Assembly (NCBI GenBank): GCA_947625975.1
Contig: CANQQL010000010.1
Span: 1 to 39,713 of the forward strand
Source of the DNA: an uncultured Bacilli bacterium
GTDB taxonomy: Bacteria > Bacillota_I > Bacilli_A > RFN20 > CAG-826
Length of the DNA stretch: 39,713 bases
Direction: 5' to 3'
Shown here piece after piece: positions 13,890 to 24,139 of this stretch (within the stretch, counting starts at the first letter, position 1; the number at the start of each line of letters is the position of its first letter). A model generated the notes under the pieces. That model worked only from the letters and a program-made list of their open reading frames with translations. It was not told where the DNA came from and searched no databases. Position numbers and translations under genes: made by a program.

Positions 13890-14780
13890 ATGAAACCAAA
13901 AACCAGTTTTACTTCAAATTTAACTTTTATTGCCTTAATGACATCATTTAACATCATTTTTTCCGTGTTAATGTTATTTTTACCTGCTTTATCACTTATA
14001 CTTTATTTATTACTACCATTCATTAGCACGTTAGTAGTACTTTTTTGTAAGGCAAAATACCTTCCCATTTACTATATCGCTTCAATTGCTATCTCTTTTA
14101 TAATCAATCTTAACGGCTTGGATTTTATTATTTTTACTTTACTGCCTTCCTTAATCACTGGAACGATATTCGGTATTTGTTTAAAAAAAGAGGTCAATAT
14201 TGGATTAACAATACTTATTTCCTCTTTTTGCCAATTAATTTTTTCGCTTTCAACAATTCCTTTAGTAAATCTGATATATACGAATAATCGCAATATAATC
14301 GAAGTTTTTTCTCTCTTTCTTGGTGAAACAAAAAGTTATTTAACATACAAACTATTTTTGCCATTAACGCTAGTGGTCTCTTTGGTACAAAATATTATTA
14401 GTTTTCTTATTATTTCTTCGGAAGTCACAAAGTTTAACGTGACACTAAACGAAACTAACAAACACTATGTAGCTTATTCATATCTTAATCTTATTATTAT
14501 TATTTTAAGCGGTTTATCTATCTGGCTATTCGATGATTTAATGTTTTTACTACTTTCGCTAAATATTATTTTGTTCGCTTTATCTTTAGCATCAGGCAAT
14601 TATTTTAAAAACAAACCATTTATCCTAGTTTCTATTTTAATCCTAATATTATGTTTTGTTTTATTTGTACTTTTAGCGCAAAACCAATTAAAATTATATT
14701 TACCTTTTATCTTAGAAATACCAATATTAACTTTTTCAATATATGATATTATTCATAGTTTTTACAAAAAAAGATGCTAA
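13890..14780 (+). CDS. Polytopic membrane protein, DUF2232/YybS-like or ECF S-component-like
   Basis: Multiple hydrophobic helices over 296 aa; family assignment uncertain. Confidence 0.5.
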   Translation: MKPKTSFTSNLTFIALMTSFNIIFSVLMLFLPALSLILYLLLPFISTLVVLFCKAKYLPIYYIASIAISFIINLNGLDFIIFTLLPSLITGTIFGICLKKEVNIGLTILISSFCQLIFSLSTIPLVNLIYTNNRNIIEVFSLFLGETKSYLTYKLFLPLTLVVSLVQNIISFLIISSEVTKFNVTLNETNKHYVAYSYLNLIIIILSGLSIWLFDDLMFLLLSLNIILFALSLASGNYFKNKPFILVSILILILCFVLFVLLAQNQLKLYLPFILEIPILTFSIYDIIHSFYKKRC

Positions 14781-14804
14781 AATAAAATAAGGAGTGTGGT
14801 TAAC

Positions 14805-15146
14805 ATGATGTCAATACTTAAAACATTTGGTTTGGGACTATTGTGTACTATTTTATCTCCTTTAATTTTAGTCGTATTTGTCTTGTATTTTATTTATTCT
14901 TTAATAGGTATAATCATTATGTTTTTTATCACTGTATATCGTTATTTTGCTAAAGGTGGCAGTGTTTTAGACGAACTGGAAATCGAGAAAAAAGCTAAAC
15001 AAATATTAAAAAATCAAGAAGAACAAAGAATGAATATGTATAACAATATTGCTCCACAAACATATCTAAATGGCAATAATTCTTCTCCCGTAACAGACAA
15101 TTATATAAATTATTCTAATGAAAATAACGGAGGTGAACAAAAATGA
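14805..15146 (+). CDS. Small membrane protein of unknown function
   Basis: Hydrophobic N-terminal half and charged C-terminus; AAGGAG upstream; 4-nt overlap with next ORF. Confidence 0.6.
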   Translation: MMSILKTFGLGLLCTILSPLILVVFVLYFIYSLIGIIIMFFITVYRYFAKGGSVLDELEIEKKAKQILKNQEEQRMNMYNNIAPQTYLNGNNSSPVTDNYINYSNENNGGEQK

Positions 15147-15778
15147 TCTACCTTCTTAAATTAACTGAAAATGATAAAAGAATTCTTATTGCTATCTTTC
15201 TTTTGGTCATACTTGTTTTTCTTCTCGTTGGGTTAATAGTTAATATTATTCGTAGAATTATGGCAAGACAAGGTCGCGCTGTTGATACTTACATGTATGA
15301 TATTATTAAAGCTAAAGTAATTACGAAACCCAGCGAATTTAGAAGAATTGGATTTCTTAAAAATTTTCAAACTCTTTATAAAAAAATAAGATTACCAATA
15401 ATCTTACTTTTTATATCCTTTGTCATATGCCTTGTTCGTTTTATCGTAACTAAAGAATTGTTTTTTACTACATATTTTTCAGTAGATAAAGGCATTGGTA
15501 GTTTATTTTATCAATGGGATTGGGCAAACGCTGAAAAGTCCACAATTCTAGGTATTCCAACAATATTCCCGGCACAATGGCCGGATGTCTTAAATGTTCC
15601 TCATTTTGAAGGCAATTTCAGTTCAATAACCGCCTATATTTCTTTCCCGTTTTTAACAGTGGGCTTAATTCTTTACTTTGGACATTTGCTAGCTTTTATT
15701 TCGCGTAGCATTCAAACCAGAAAATTATCACATAAAGTATTTCAAAAAGACTTATCAAAAGTAATAAATGAAATATAG
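15143..15778 (+). CDS. Membrane protein of unknown function
   Basis: 211 aa with about three predicted TM segments; GGAGGTG upstream. Confidence 0.6.
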   Translation: MIYLLKLTENDKRILIAIFLLVILVFLLVGLIVNIIRRIMARQGRAVDTYMYDIIKAKVITKPSEFRRIGFLKNFQTLYKKIRLPIILLFISFVICLVRFIVTKELFFTTYFSVDKGIGSLFYQWDWANAEKSTILGIPTIFPAQWPDVLNVPHFEGNFSSITAYISFPFLTVGLILYFGHLLAFISRSIQTRKLSHKVFQKDLSKVINEI

Positions 15779-15784
15779 TTATTT

Positions 15785-16822
15785 TTATTCGTTTTCTAAT
15801 TCAATAATGTAGGTTAGTTTCCCAACATAATGTTCGTTTTGAAATTCGTATTCATACCCTTTACTCATTGCATAACCGGCATTATTAGTAATAAAATCGT
15901 CCGCACTTTTCTCTTTATTATATTCATCATCTAATAGTTTTGAAGAATAAGTTATTCTTTCGTTATTTTGATTATCTTCATCAATTACTTTAAGCAATCT
16001 ATTGCAATTGAGGGTAAATAATTCTTTATAGGTAATACTTTCAAATACTTTTACTTTTTGATCTTTGAATTCGTCCGAAATCGAAATTTTCTTTGTGCAT
16101 TCTTCTGTCCCTACAATAATTACATCATAATAATTTTCCGGCAAATCTGACACATACTCTATATTCATGACAAAAGCAGGATTATTTTTGTAAGCATAAA
16201 TTGTAGATTTTATACGAATACAAAGGCCATCTTCAAGAGTTGTTGGCAAAGAATATATTTCATATCTCATGTCCAGATTATTAGTTGTTTTTATCGTTTC
16301 CCCATAATTATTTGGATCAATATAATTATGATAAAACAAATAATCTCCTTCTTTTAAAGCATTACCAGATTTATCAAAAAATAAAGATACTCCATCGGAC
16401 AAATAATTTCCTATACTTTTATAAGATAAACTATCTTTTATCAGCGTAGTTTTAGAATTATCAGCTTCAATCTGAATTAACTGGACATTGTCGATAGATC
16501 TAATATCTTCGCAATTAAAATTTCCTTCCGAAAAGTAAATTTTTTCTCCGTAAATAACAAAATCAGGAGAATATATTTTATTATTATCAACATATTTTTT
16601 ATATATTTCCAAAGACTCTTTTTGATTTTTTCCCGCAATCGGAACAATACCCTCAACTTGATTGGCAGTTTGAACTAAATTAACGACATTTGCACCTATT
16701 TGGTAAGCTAAATATCCAAATAATACAAAATTTATGGCAATTAAAAGTCCACGAATTCTTCGCTTGGATTTTAATTTTCTTGTTAATTCTTCATCGTCAA
16801 AAGTTGTTATTTCTTCTGCCAT
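15785..16822 (-). CDS. Unknown protein with single N-terminal TM segment
   Basis: 345 aa ORF, TM at about residues 25-50, extracytoplasmic-looking remainder; follows asnS. Confidence 0.6.
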   Translation of the reverse strand: MAEEITTFDDEELTRKLKSKRRIRGLLIAINFVLFGYLAYQIGANVVNLVQTANQVEGIVPIAGKNQKESLEIYKKYVDNNKIYSPDFVIYGEKIYFSEGNFNCEDIRSIDNVQLIQIEADNSKTTLIKDSLSYKSIGNYLSDGVSLFFDKSGNALKEGDYLFYHNYIDPNNYGETIKTTNNLDMRYEIYSLPTTLEDGLCIRIKSTIYAYKNNPAFVMNIEYVSDLPENYYDVIIVGTEECTKKISISDEFKDQKVKVFESITYKELFTLNCNRLLKVIDEDNQNNERITYSSKLLDDEYNKEKSADDFITNNAGYAMSKGYEYEFQNEHYVGKLTYIIELENE

Positions 16823-16832
16823 AAATACCTCT

Positions 16833-18224
16833 TTAAAATTTTAAATTATTTGGTGTGCGTGGAAATGGTTGAACATCACGAATATTTGCCATTCCGGTTA
16901 AATACATTAATAAGCGATCAAAGCCTATACCAAATCCCGCATGTTTACATCCGCCAAATTTTCTTAAATCTAAATACCACTCGAGTCCTTCGACTTTCAT
17001 ACCAAGTTCATGCATTCTATTTAATAGAACATCATATCGTTCTTCCCGTTGACTTCCGCCTACTAATTCACCAACAGCAGGAACTAATAAATCACACGCT
17101 GCGACGGTTTTTCCATCATCATTTAAACGCATATAAAACGCTTTAATATCCTTGGGATAATCTGTTAGGAATACTGGCCCTTTGACTACTTGTTCTGTAA
17201 TATATCGCTCATGTTCACTTTGCAAATCCATCCCCCAAAAAATATTATCATTTTCAAATTTGTGGCCATTGTTTTTAGCCTTCGTTAATTCTTCTATTGC
17301 TTCTGTATATGTCACACGAGCAAAATGTGAGTTTAAAACTTCATTTAATCTTTCTATTAAGGATGTATCAATCATAGTATTAAAAAAATTCATTTCTTCT
17401 TTACAGTTTTCCATGACATATTTAATACAAAATCTCACACAATCTTCGATTAAATCCATATCATCTTCTAAGTCGGCAAAAGCAATTTCCGGTTCAATCA
17501 TCCAAAATTCAGATGCATGGCGAACAGTATTAGATTTTTCAGCTCTAAAAGTCGGACCAAAGGTATAAACATCTCGATAGGCTAAAGCAAAGGCTTCAAC
17601 CTGCAATTGTCCAGAGACCGAAAGAGATGCCGGTTTACCAAAGAAGGAGTTAGGATCTTTATCACTGGTTATAACTGAAAATGCTTCACCTGCACCTTCC
17701 GCATCATTTCCTGTTATGATTGGTGTATGTACATAAACAAATCCTTGAGATTGAAAAAATTCGTGTATGGCCATCGACAGCACACTTCTTAAACGAAAAA
17801 CAGCATTAAAGGTATTTGTACGAGGCCTCAAATGGGCAATATCACGCAAGAATTCAAATCCATGTCGTTTTTTTTGCAAAGGGTAGTCTTCCGCTACATC
17901 TCCTTCAAGTTCAATTTGTTTAAGATGTATTTCAAAAGGTTGCTTCATTTCCGGTGTTAAAACAAATTTTCCGGTAATATAAATAGCTGCCCCTGTTTTA
18001 AAATGAGAAATTTGTTCAAAATTATCAATTTCGTTTTTATCATATACTAATTGGGCATTACGGAAATATGTGCCATCATTTAACTCAATAAATCCAATCG
18101 TTCCATTATTTCTATTTGTTCGAATCCAACCTTCTAATTTTACATCAGCAATTGATTCCTTTTCAAAATCATCACCAAAACGACAGGTTTCATATAACTC
18201 TCTTACTGTTTTAAACTCTTCCAT
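16833..18224 (-). CDS. asnS: Asparaginyl-tRNA synthetase
   Basis: Class II motifs ([39 protein letters not shown]), [12 protein letters not shown]. Confidence 0.97.
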   Translation of the reverse strand: MEEFKTVRELYETCRFGDDFEKESIADVKLEGWIRTNRNNGTIGFIELNDGTYFRNAQLVYDKNEIDNFEQISHFKTGAAIYITGKFVLTPEMKQPFEIHLKQIELEGDVAEDYPLQKKRHGFEFLRDIAHLRPRTNTFNAVFRLRSVLSMAIHEFFQSQGFVYVHTPIITGNDAEGAGEAFSVITSDKDPNSFFGKPASLSVSGQLQVEAFALAYRDVYTFGPTFRAEKSNTVRHASEFWMIEPEIAFADLEDDMDLIEDCVRFCIKYVMENCKEEMNFFNTMIDTSLIERLNEVLNSHFARVTYTEAIEELTKAKNNGHKFENDNIFWGMDLQSEHERYITEQVVKGPVFLTDYPKDIKAFYMRLNDDGKTVAACDLLVPAVGELVGGSQREERYDVLLNRMHELGMKVEGLEWYLDLRKFGGCKHAGFGIGFDRLLMYLTGMANIRDVQPFPRTPNNLKF

Positions 18225-18290
18225 AAAATCTTCTCCTCAAGGTCATAAATATTATATCATTTATATATATTAACTATTAATATCTAATTG

Positions 18291-19304
18291 CTAAAAATTT
18301 CTAAAATCATCAATTTTCCAACTTGGATCTACCGAAATTGATAAATCCGCAAACAAATGCTCATCATATAGTCGAGAACCCAACTTCGCAATCATTGCCG
18401 CATTATCCGTGCAACACCACATCGGAGGGATGACCACATCCACATTGGTATTTTTTAATCTGCTTTGAATTTGTTCTCTTAAGTAAGAATTAGCAGAAAC
18501 CCCACCAGCCAAAACTACCTGCTTCACTTTAAATTCTTTGACTGCTCTTAACGCTTTATCTAATATCATACCAATCGCTGTTTCTTGAAATGAGCAACAT
18601 AAATCCGGAATATTTACAGTCTCACCTTTTTGTTCCATATTATGCACCATATTTATAATACTTGTTTTTAAACCAGAATAAGAAAAATCATAAGATTTAT
18701 CATTTAAAGGGTGTGGCAATTTATAGGTATGTCTACCTTCTTTGGCGTATTTATCAATTGGTATACCACCTGGATAAGGAAGTCCCATGACTCTTGCAAC
18801 CTTATCATAGCATTCTCCAACAGCATCATCTTTTGTCTCACCAATTATTTCAAAATTTAAATGGTCTTTCATAATAACTAATTCCGTATTCCCACCACTT
18901 ACTACAATTGCCAGAAGTGGAAAAATTAATGGCTTAACAAATTCATTAGCGTATATATGACCGGCTAAATGATGAACAGGTATTAATGGTTTATCATACA
19001 ACAAAGACAATATTTTGGCTGCCTGAATCCCCACATGAAGGGCGCCGATTAAACCAGGACCTCGCGTTACCGCAATTGCCGACAAATCCTCTAATTTTAC
19101 CTTAGCGGTATCTAAAGCTTCTTTAATTACAATTGAGATATTCTCAGCATGCAAGCGAGAAGCAATTTCCGGCATTACACCTCCATATTTCGTATGTACG
19201 GCAATTTGTGTTGATACAATATTTGCTATAAGTTGCTCATCTTTAACAATGGCCACCGCCGTTTCATCACAAGATGATTCAATTCCTAAAATAATTTTTG
19301 CCAT
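18291..19304 (-). CDS. tsaD: tRNA N6-adenosine threonylcarbamoyltransferase
   Basis: LGIESSCDETA, HHLAGH, GECYDKVAR, VVLAGGVSAN; start ATG overlapping rimI stop (TGATG). Confidence 0.97.
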   Translation of the reverse strand: MAKIILGIESSCDETAVAIVKDEQLIANIVSTQIAVHTKYGGVMPEIASRLHAENISIVIKEALDTAKVKLEDLSAIAVTRGPGLIGALHVGIQAAKILSLLYDKPLIPVHHLAGHIYANEFVKPLIFPLLAIVVSGGNTELVIMKDHLNFEIIGETKDDAVGECYDKVARVMGLPYPGGIPIDKYAKEGRHTYKLPHPLNDKSYDFSYSGLKTSIINMVHNMEQKGETVNIPDLCCSFQETAIGMILDKALRAVKEFKVKQVVLAGGVSANSYLREQIQSRLKNTNVDVVIPPMWCCTDNAAMIAKLGSRLYDEHLFADLSISVDPSWKIDDFRNF

Positions 19305-19747
19305 CAACACTCACCAACTTCCTTAATCATAAAGATTGCATCATCGCCATTATCATAATAATGCTCTTTTATAAGTTCTTTCCTAAAACCGAATTTTTTA
19401 TACAAAGCCAAAGCTTTTTCATTATATGTTCGTACCTCTAATGTGATTCTGTTCACTTCTTGACTCTGAACACGATTAATCATATCAGAAAGTAAAACAG
19501 TCCCAATTCCTTTTTTTTGTAAAGACGCATGTACCGCAATTTGATTTAATTGAGCCACATCAAAAGTAATCCAAAAATCAATAAATCCGCAAATAATACC
19601 TTGGTACTCGGCTACCAGCAAAATCGCAAAGGGGTTTTCCTTTAATTCATAAAGGAATTGTTCTTTATTCCAAGGCGAAATAAAACTTTCATTTTCAATC
19701 ACAAGAACCTTATCCAGGTCTTCTACTTTCATTGGTCTTATTAACAT
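19304..19747 (-). CDS. rimI: GNAT N-acetyltransferase, RimI-type
   Basis: GNAT fold (ENESFISPWNKEQF, VHASLQKKGIGTVLLSDMI, LEVRTYNEKALALYKKFGF), position between tsaB and tsaD. Confidence 0.9.
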   Translation of the reverse strand: MLIRPMKVEDLDKVLVIENESFISPWNKEQFLYELKENPFAILLVAEYQGIICGFIDFWITFDVAQLNQIAVHASLQKKGIGTVLLSDMINRVQSQEVNRITLEVRTYNEKALALYKKFGFRKELIKEHYYDNGDDAIFMIKEVGEC

Positions 19748-19751
19748 AAAA

Positions 19752-20336
19752 CTAATCCTTCATATAAACTGGTGTCACACTTAAATGATTTTTTTCTGCT
19801 TTTAAGTACGGCATTAAAGATACCATTTGTTGTAAAATATTTACTATCTTTCCTTCTATATTCAAATGATTAGTGTCTCCACATACCACATAGTCAGGAT
19901 GCTCATTAATATAAGCAATAAGTTCATTGTTTTTCATAATTTGATCACTAACTAACACTTTTTCATTTGCATAAACCCCCATATAACTTCTGCCACTTCG
20001 AGCGTTTATAACACAAATCGAAGGAAAATTTTCATCTTTTAATACTTGTAATGATGAAACCGTAAATAAAGGAATATTTAAAGCCATAGCCATAACTTTA
20101 GCAATAGTAAGTGAAATTCTCACTCCCGTGTAAGAACCCGGTCCAATTCCGCAAATAACGCTTGCAATATCCTTTCTGCTAACTTGGTTTGTTTTTAAAA
20201 TTTTTTCTAATTCAACAATCAGCCTTTCACTTTGTCTTTGCCAAGCTTCATATTGAATAGAAGCTATAAGTTTTCCATCTCTTGCTAAGCCCACTGCTAA
20301 AAATTTATCTGAACTATCTAGTAAAACGCTAATCAT
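19752..20336 (-). CDS. tsaB: tRNA threonylcarbamoyladenosine biosynthesis protein TsaB
   Basis: GIGPGSYTGVRISLTIAKVMA motif, operon context. Confidence 0.95.
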   Translation of the reverse strand: MISVLLDSSDKFLAVGLARDGKLIASIQYEAWQRQSERLIVELEKILKTNQVSRKDIASVICGIGPGSYTGVRISLTIAKVMAMALNIPLFTVSSLQVLKDENFPSICVINARSGRSYMGVYANEKVLVSDQIMKNNELIAYINEHPDYVVCGDTNHLNIEGKIVNILQQMVSLMPYLKAEKNHLSVTPVYMKD

Positions 20337-20802
20337 GATACTTCTCCTTTAAAATCTCAAATAAAGAAAAATACTGCGGATTTTCTGTTGTTATTTTAAA
20401 CTGACGCGTATTCAAATCCAAATGATGAATTTCAATATTTAAAATTTGTTTATCATCAATTAAATCTTTTATGAAGTTCGGCCACTCTATAACACAAACT
20501 CCATCCCCTTCAATGTACTCCTCTAAACCTAAAATTTTATTTGTTCCATCTTCTAAGCGATATGCATCAATATGATACATCGGAAGAGTTGCCTTAAAAT
20601 AGCATTTCATTATGTTAAACGTAGGCGAAGAAACCTTTTCTTTAATTCCCAATCCCCTAGCTACTCCATTTGTAAAGGTTGTTTTACCGGCTCCCAAATC
20701 ACCTGTTAAAGCTATAACACTACCCCGAAAAACAAATTTAGAAATTAATTCACCTAATTCTATAGTTTCATCTTTTGAATAGCTTTTAAAATTAATTTCC
20801 AT
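20329..20802 (-). CDS. tsaE: tRNA threonylcarbamoyladenosine biosynthesis ATPase TsaE
   Basis: ALTGDLGAGKTTFTNGVARGLG Walker A, SPTFNIM, HIDAYRL, VIEWPN. Confidence 0.95.
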   Translation of the reverse strand: MEINFKSYSKDETIELGELISKFVFRGSVIALTGDLGAGKTTFTNGVARGLGIKEKVSSPTFNIMKCYFKATLPMYHIDAYRLEDGTNKILGLEEYIEGDGVCVIEWPNFIKDLIDDKQILNIEIHHLDLNTRQFKITTENPQYFSLFEILKEKYHD

Positions 20803-20917
20803 AAAAACACCTTACTTTGAGTGTTATTATATCACAAAGATATAATAAATTATTCAAAATAGAAAAAAGTTTATTTTCTACAAATTAATAAATATAATAT
20901 ATGCAGGAGTTGATGAT

Positions 20918-21814
20918 ATGTTCGATATTATTGTTGTCGGCGGTGGTCCTATCGGTTTAAATGCCGCGATTAAATTTTCTGAAAATAAAAAAATATTACT
21001 AATTGAAGCTGAAGATTTTTTAGGTGGTCAAATAATAAAACTTTATCCTGAAAAAGAAATTGTTGATATTGATGGTATTCCTTCCATTATTGCGAAAGAT
21101 TATGTTACACAATTAATCGAAAAGTGCAAACAAAATGCTAACATTCAAATCGGTTTGAATGAAAAGGTTAATAGCATAATAGGGACTAACGAAACCATTG
21201 AAGTATCAACTACCAAACAAACATACCAAACAAAAAAAGTTATTTTAGCAATTGGTTTAGGTACTTCATCGCCACGTCCAATGGGATTGGAAAATGAGTC
21301 AAAATGCAAAAATATTCTATATTCTCTCCAAGATTTATCAATGTTGAAAAATAAAAATGTGTTAGTATTAGGAGGCGGCGATTCTGCTTTAGATTGGACC
21401 AAAGAAATATCCAAAATATCCGACTTTGTAACCATTATTCATCGAAGAAACGAATTCAGAGGAAATTTTGACACTATCAAAGGAATAAAAAACGTCATTG
21501 TTAAAACTCCTTTTATTCCTGTCGCTATCAATATGAAAAACAACTTACTGGAAAGCTTAGTAATCCGCAATGTTGAAACAAATCAAGAAGAAACATTAAT
21601 GGCAGATTTTGTTTTTGTTAATTATGGAAACATTCCTCTAGTTAATACCTTTGGCCTTGTCAGTTTAAACAATGGCTTAGTTGTCAACGATAAATGCCAA
21701 ACAAGCATGAAGAATGTCTTTGCCATCGGTGACGTCGCGCGTTATGAAAATAAAAAGCATAGAATTCAACCAGGATTAAATGAAATAAAAATTCTTGATA
21801 ATATAATCAAATAA
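20918..21814 (+). CDS. FAD-dependent pyridine nucleotide-disulfide oxidoreductase, ferredoxin-NADP reductase (type 2)/TrxB-like
   Basis: GGGPIGLNAA, GGQIIKLYPEKEIVDIDGIP, VLGGGDSALDW, FAIGDV; lacks TrxB CxxC. Confidence 0.8.
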   Translation: MFDIIVVGGGPIGLNAAIKFSENKKILLIEAEDFLGGQIIKLYPEKEIVDIDGIPSIIAKDYVTQLIEKCKQNANIQIGLNEKVNSIIGTNETIEVSTTKQTYQTKKVILAIGLGTSSPRPMGLENESKCKNILYSLQDLSMLKNKNVLVLGGGDSALDWTKEISKISDFVTIIHRRNEFRGNFDTIKGIKNVIVKTPFIPVAINMKNNLLESLVIRNVETNQEETLMADFVFVNYGNIPLVNTFGLVSLNNGLVVNDKCQTSMKNVFAIGDVARYENKKHRIQPGLNEIKILDNIIK

Positions 21815-21819
21815 AAATT

Positions 21820-22341
21820 TTATTTTATTTTTAAAAATAATTCATGTTTTTCTTTAATTATCGAATCATCAAAAGGGAAATATCTTTTTTTCATTAGATA
21901 GAAGATCTTTTTAACTTCAGTTTTCAAAACAGAATTTAATTCATCATCATAGCCATATTTTTGCCGATGATTTTCATATTCTTTTTCATCCAGTACTTTA
22001 ATGTTTCCGTCTGGATATAACTTAAGATCTAAATCGTAGTCGATATATTTAATCTTTCCATCATCCTCTATACTTGGTGAAGCAATATTGCAATAATAAC
22101 AAACTCCTTCATCTTTTAACATGGCAATTACATTGTACCAATCTTTTTTCGAAAATATTGTTATGGCCGGTTCATGCGTATACCATCTTCTGCCATCTGA
22201 CTCTACAACCCGTGTACGATTACTTGCAACAATAAAAAAGTATTCATTATCCTCTAATACATAGTTCTTCTCCCAATATCTATGTAAACTACCATTGTGC
22301 TTAAAACTATGTATTTGAACCCATTGATCTTTCAAACACAT
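21820..22341 (-). CDS. DUF402 family protein (nucleoside tri/diphosphatase-like)
   Basis: HRYWEKNYVLEDNEYFFIVASNRTRVVESDGRRW, YYCNIASP, YIDYDLDLKLYPDG; AAGGA upstream of MCLKDQW. Confidence 0.85.
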   Translation of the reverse strand: MCLKDQWVQIHSFKHNGSLHRYWEKNYVLEDNEYFFIVASNRTRVVESDGRRWYTHEPAITIFSKKDWYNVIAMLKDEGVCYYCNIASPSIEDDGKIKYIDYDLDLKLYPDGNIKVLDEKEYENHRQKYGYDDELNSVLKTEVKKIFYLMKKRYFPFDDSIIKEKHELFLKIK

Positions 22342-22425
22342 ATAAATCCTTCTTTCATTTTTTTCTAACAAATTAGTTCCTAATTATTATTGCATAACAA
22401 ATTATATATAGCAAATATTTAAAGT

Positions 22426-22453
22426 AAAAAAGCACATATTTTATGTGCTTTTT
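22426..22453. terminator. Bidirectional intrinsic terminator (AAAAAGCACATA..TATGTGCTTTTT)
   Basis: Strong hairpin with T/A tails immediately 3' of the 22456-23340 ORF. Confidence 0.85.
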
Positions 22454-22455
22454 GT

Positions 22456-23340
22456 CTATAATTCTTGAATAATATTTTTAATTTGAGCTAAATCATTTTG
22501 CGCCTTAAGGAAACTATTAATCGGAGTTTCTTCATAAAGTGGAATGGCCATTAATTTATCCGAATAACTTAAAGCAATAGAAATAACATCTCCATTTGCC
22601 GCGACTGTTAAATCATATAAATCTTCATTAATTTCAATATTATTAATTATATCGAAAATGTTTTTTTCTTTTTCCAGTTCAAAATCCTTATCGGAGCTAT
22701 ATACTAATAATTTTTCATTATCGAGAATTTTATCTAATCCATCAAGATCAGAAGGGCCAAAACAATTTTCTTGTTTTGCTTTACGATAAATCAATGTTCT
22801 GCCGTGCAAATTTTTTTTACTTTTAAATTGTATGAACTTACCACAAAATGCAATAATAGTTTTTTTCACATCTTCAGGGTTTGTCGTCTTAAATAACAAA
22901 TCACCCATTTCAATCTCTTTATCATCTAAAATAAAATGTACAATATTTCTTGAGCGGGTAAAGCAAACATCTTTCATAATTCTTGCGTTTGAAATTTTTT
23001 CAATAGTTAAACTATCTTCGGGTAAAGATTCAAACGTTTCAACGCCTATACTTTTTAGCATTACTTTTGTTGTATCTTCATAATAATTTTTAATGTAATT
23101 AAAGGTATATCTATTAATCTTCTTCTTTACAATATTTACATAAGCAAATAACGCAATTACTATAACAATACACGCTATAAATCCGATTGTATCTTGTTCC
23201 ATTTTATGACACAACACAAAAATGCCAATAAAAGCTATAACCGATACAAATAACAAAACAAAATTAATTATTCGCGCTTTTTTAAAATATGCTAAAAAAT
23301 CCAGTCGTCTTTTTTCTAATTTTTCTTTTAGTTCTTCCAT
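22456..23340 (-). CDS. Unknown protein, two N-terminal TM helices (DUF3137-like architecture)
   Basis: 294 aa ORF, two hydrophobic helices followed by soluble domain; family assignment tentative. Confidence 0.55.
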   Translation of the reverse strand: MEELKEKLEKRRLDFLAYFKKARIINFVLLFVSVIAFIGIFVLCHKMEQDTIGFIACIVIVIALFAYVNIVKKKINRYTFNYIKNYYEDTTKVMLKSIGVETFESLPEDSLTIEKISNARIMKDVCFTRSRNIVHFILDDKEIEMGDLLFKTTNPEDVKKTIIAFCGKFIQFKSKKNLHGRTLIYRKAKQENCFGPSDLDGLDKILDNEKLLVYSSDKDFELEKEKNIFDIINNIEINEDLYDLTVAANGDVISIALSYSDKLMAIPLYEETPINSFLKAQNDLAQIKNIIQEL

Positions 23341-23376
23341 TTGCTTTCTCTCCTATGATTAATAATATCATATTTA

Positions 23377-23913
23377 TTACATCATAGCGTTATTTAATGC
23401 ATAATTTCGAATTTTTTTGCTTGTTAAGAGGAATAGTACGATAACCATTGCGGCGGAAGATAAATCTACCGGTCCGTTATAAACAATACCTTCCCAAAAT
23501 GTAACATTGTAAGCAAATACACTTGAACATGTTTTTGATAAGCATCTTAAAACAAAGCATGCAAATATTCCCACTGCCACAATTAAAGTCTTGCCAGATT
23601 TAAATTGCTTTTTCATAAAACCAATTAAACCAATAACACTTGAGGCTAAAAGGTAATCAAAAATTATACTTATAATACCATAAGAAGAGCTTCTGGCTAC
23701 TAAGAATGCAAGTAATCCATAGCAAAATCCAGCAAAAACTCCCCATAGTGGTCCAAGCATTAAAGCCACATAAACAACCGGCAATAAAGAAAATGAAAAG
23801 AATGTTCCACCATCTGTCAGTTGAATAAAAGGAATTAAATCCAAGATTAAGTTCGCAACGATAGCCATTGAAATCATCATTGCCGTTAAAGTTATTTTTT
23901 TTGTCCTGCTCAT
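23377..23913 (-). CDS. thiT: Energy-coupled thiamine transporter S component ThiT
   Basis: ECF S-component-like (DLIPFIQLTDGGTFFSFSLLPVVYVALMLGPLWGVFAGFCYGLL); directly downstream of a TPP riboswitch. Confidence 0.9.
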   Translation of the reverse strand: MSRTKKITLTAMMISMAIVANLILDLIPFIQLTDGGTFFSFSLLPVVYVALMLGPLWGVFAGFCYGLLAFLVARSSSYGIISIIFDYLLASSVIGLIGFMKKQFKSGKTLIVAVGIFACFVLRCLSKTCSSVFAYNVTFWEGIVYNGPVDLSSAAMVIVLFLLTSKKIRNYALNNAMM

Positions 23914-23954
23914 AAGTTTATACCTCCTTTTTAAATTCTAGAGGAAATAAAAAA

Positions 23955-24036
23955 TATCCCTACGCTAGAATTACCTAGATCAGGTTCGGTCGAAGTTAAA
24001 CAACTTCCTCTCAGCCTAGTTCACTAAGCTCCCGTG
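23955..24036 (-). promoter_or_regulatory. TPP (THI-box) riboswitch aptamer
   Basis: Minus strand reads GGGAGC..CTGAGAGGAAG..GACCGAACCTGATCTAGGTAATTCTAGCGTAGGGA, matching the THI-box core. Confidence 0.97.
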
Positions 24037-24139
24037 TGATTATTATATATTTAATATAAGAAAAAATAAAGAGAAAGTGCACATTCGCCTATTTTTCTGC
24101 ATATATTCTTATGAACAAAGAAAAAGGAGAGTTTTATTT

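Noticed and set aside
16850-18273. Plus-strand ORFs 16850-17146, 17182-17568, 18070-18273
   Set aside because: Antisense to asnS with no recognisable domains or convincing RBS.
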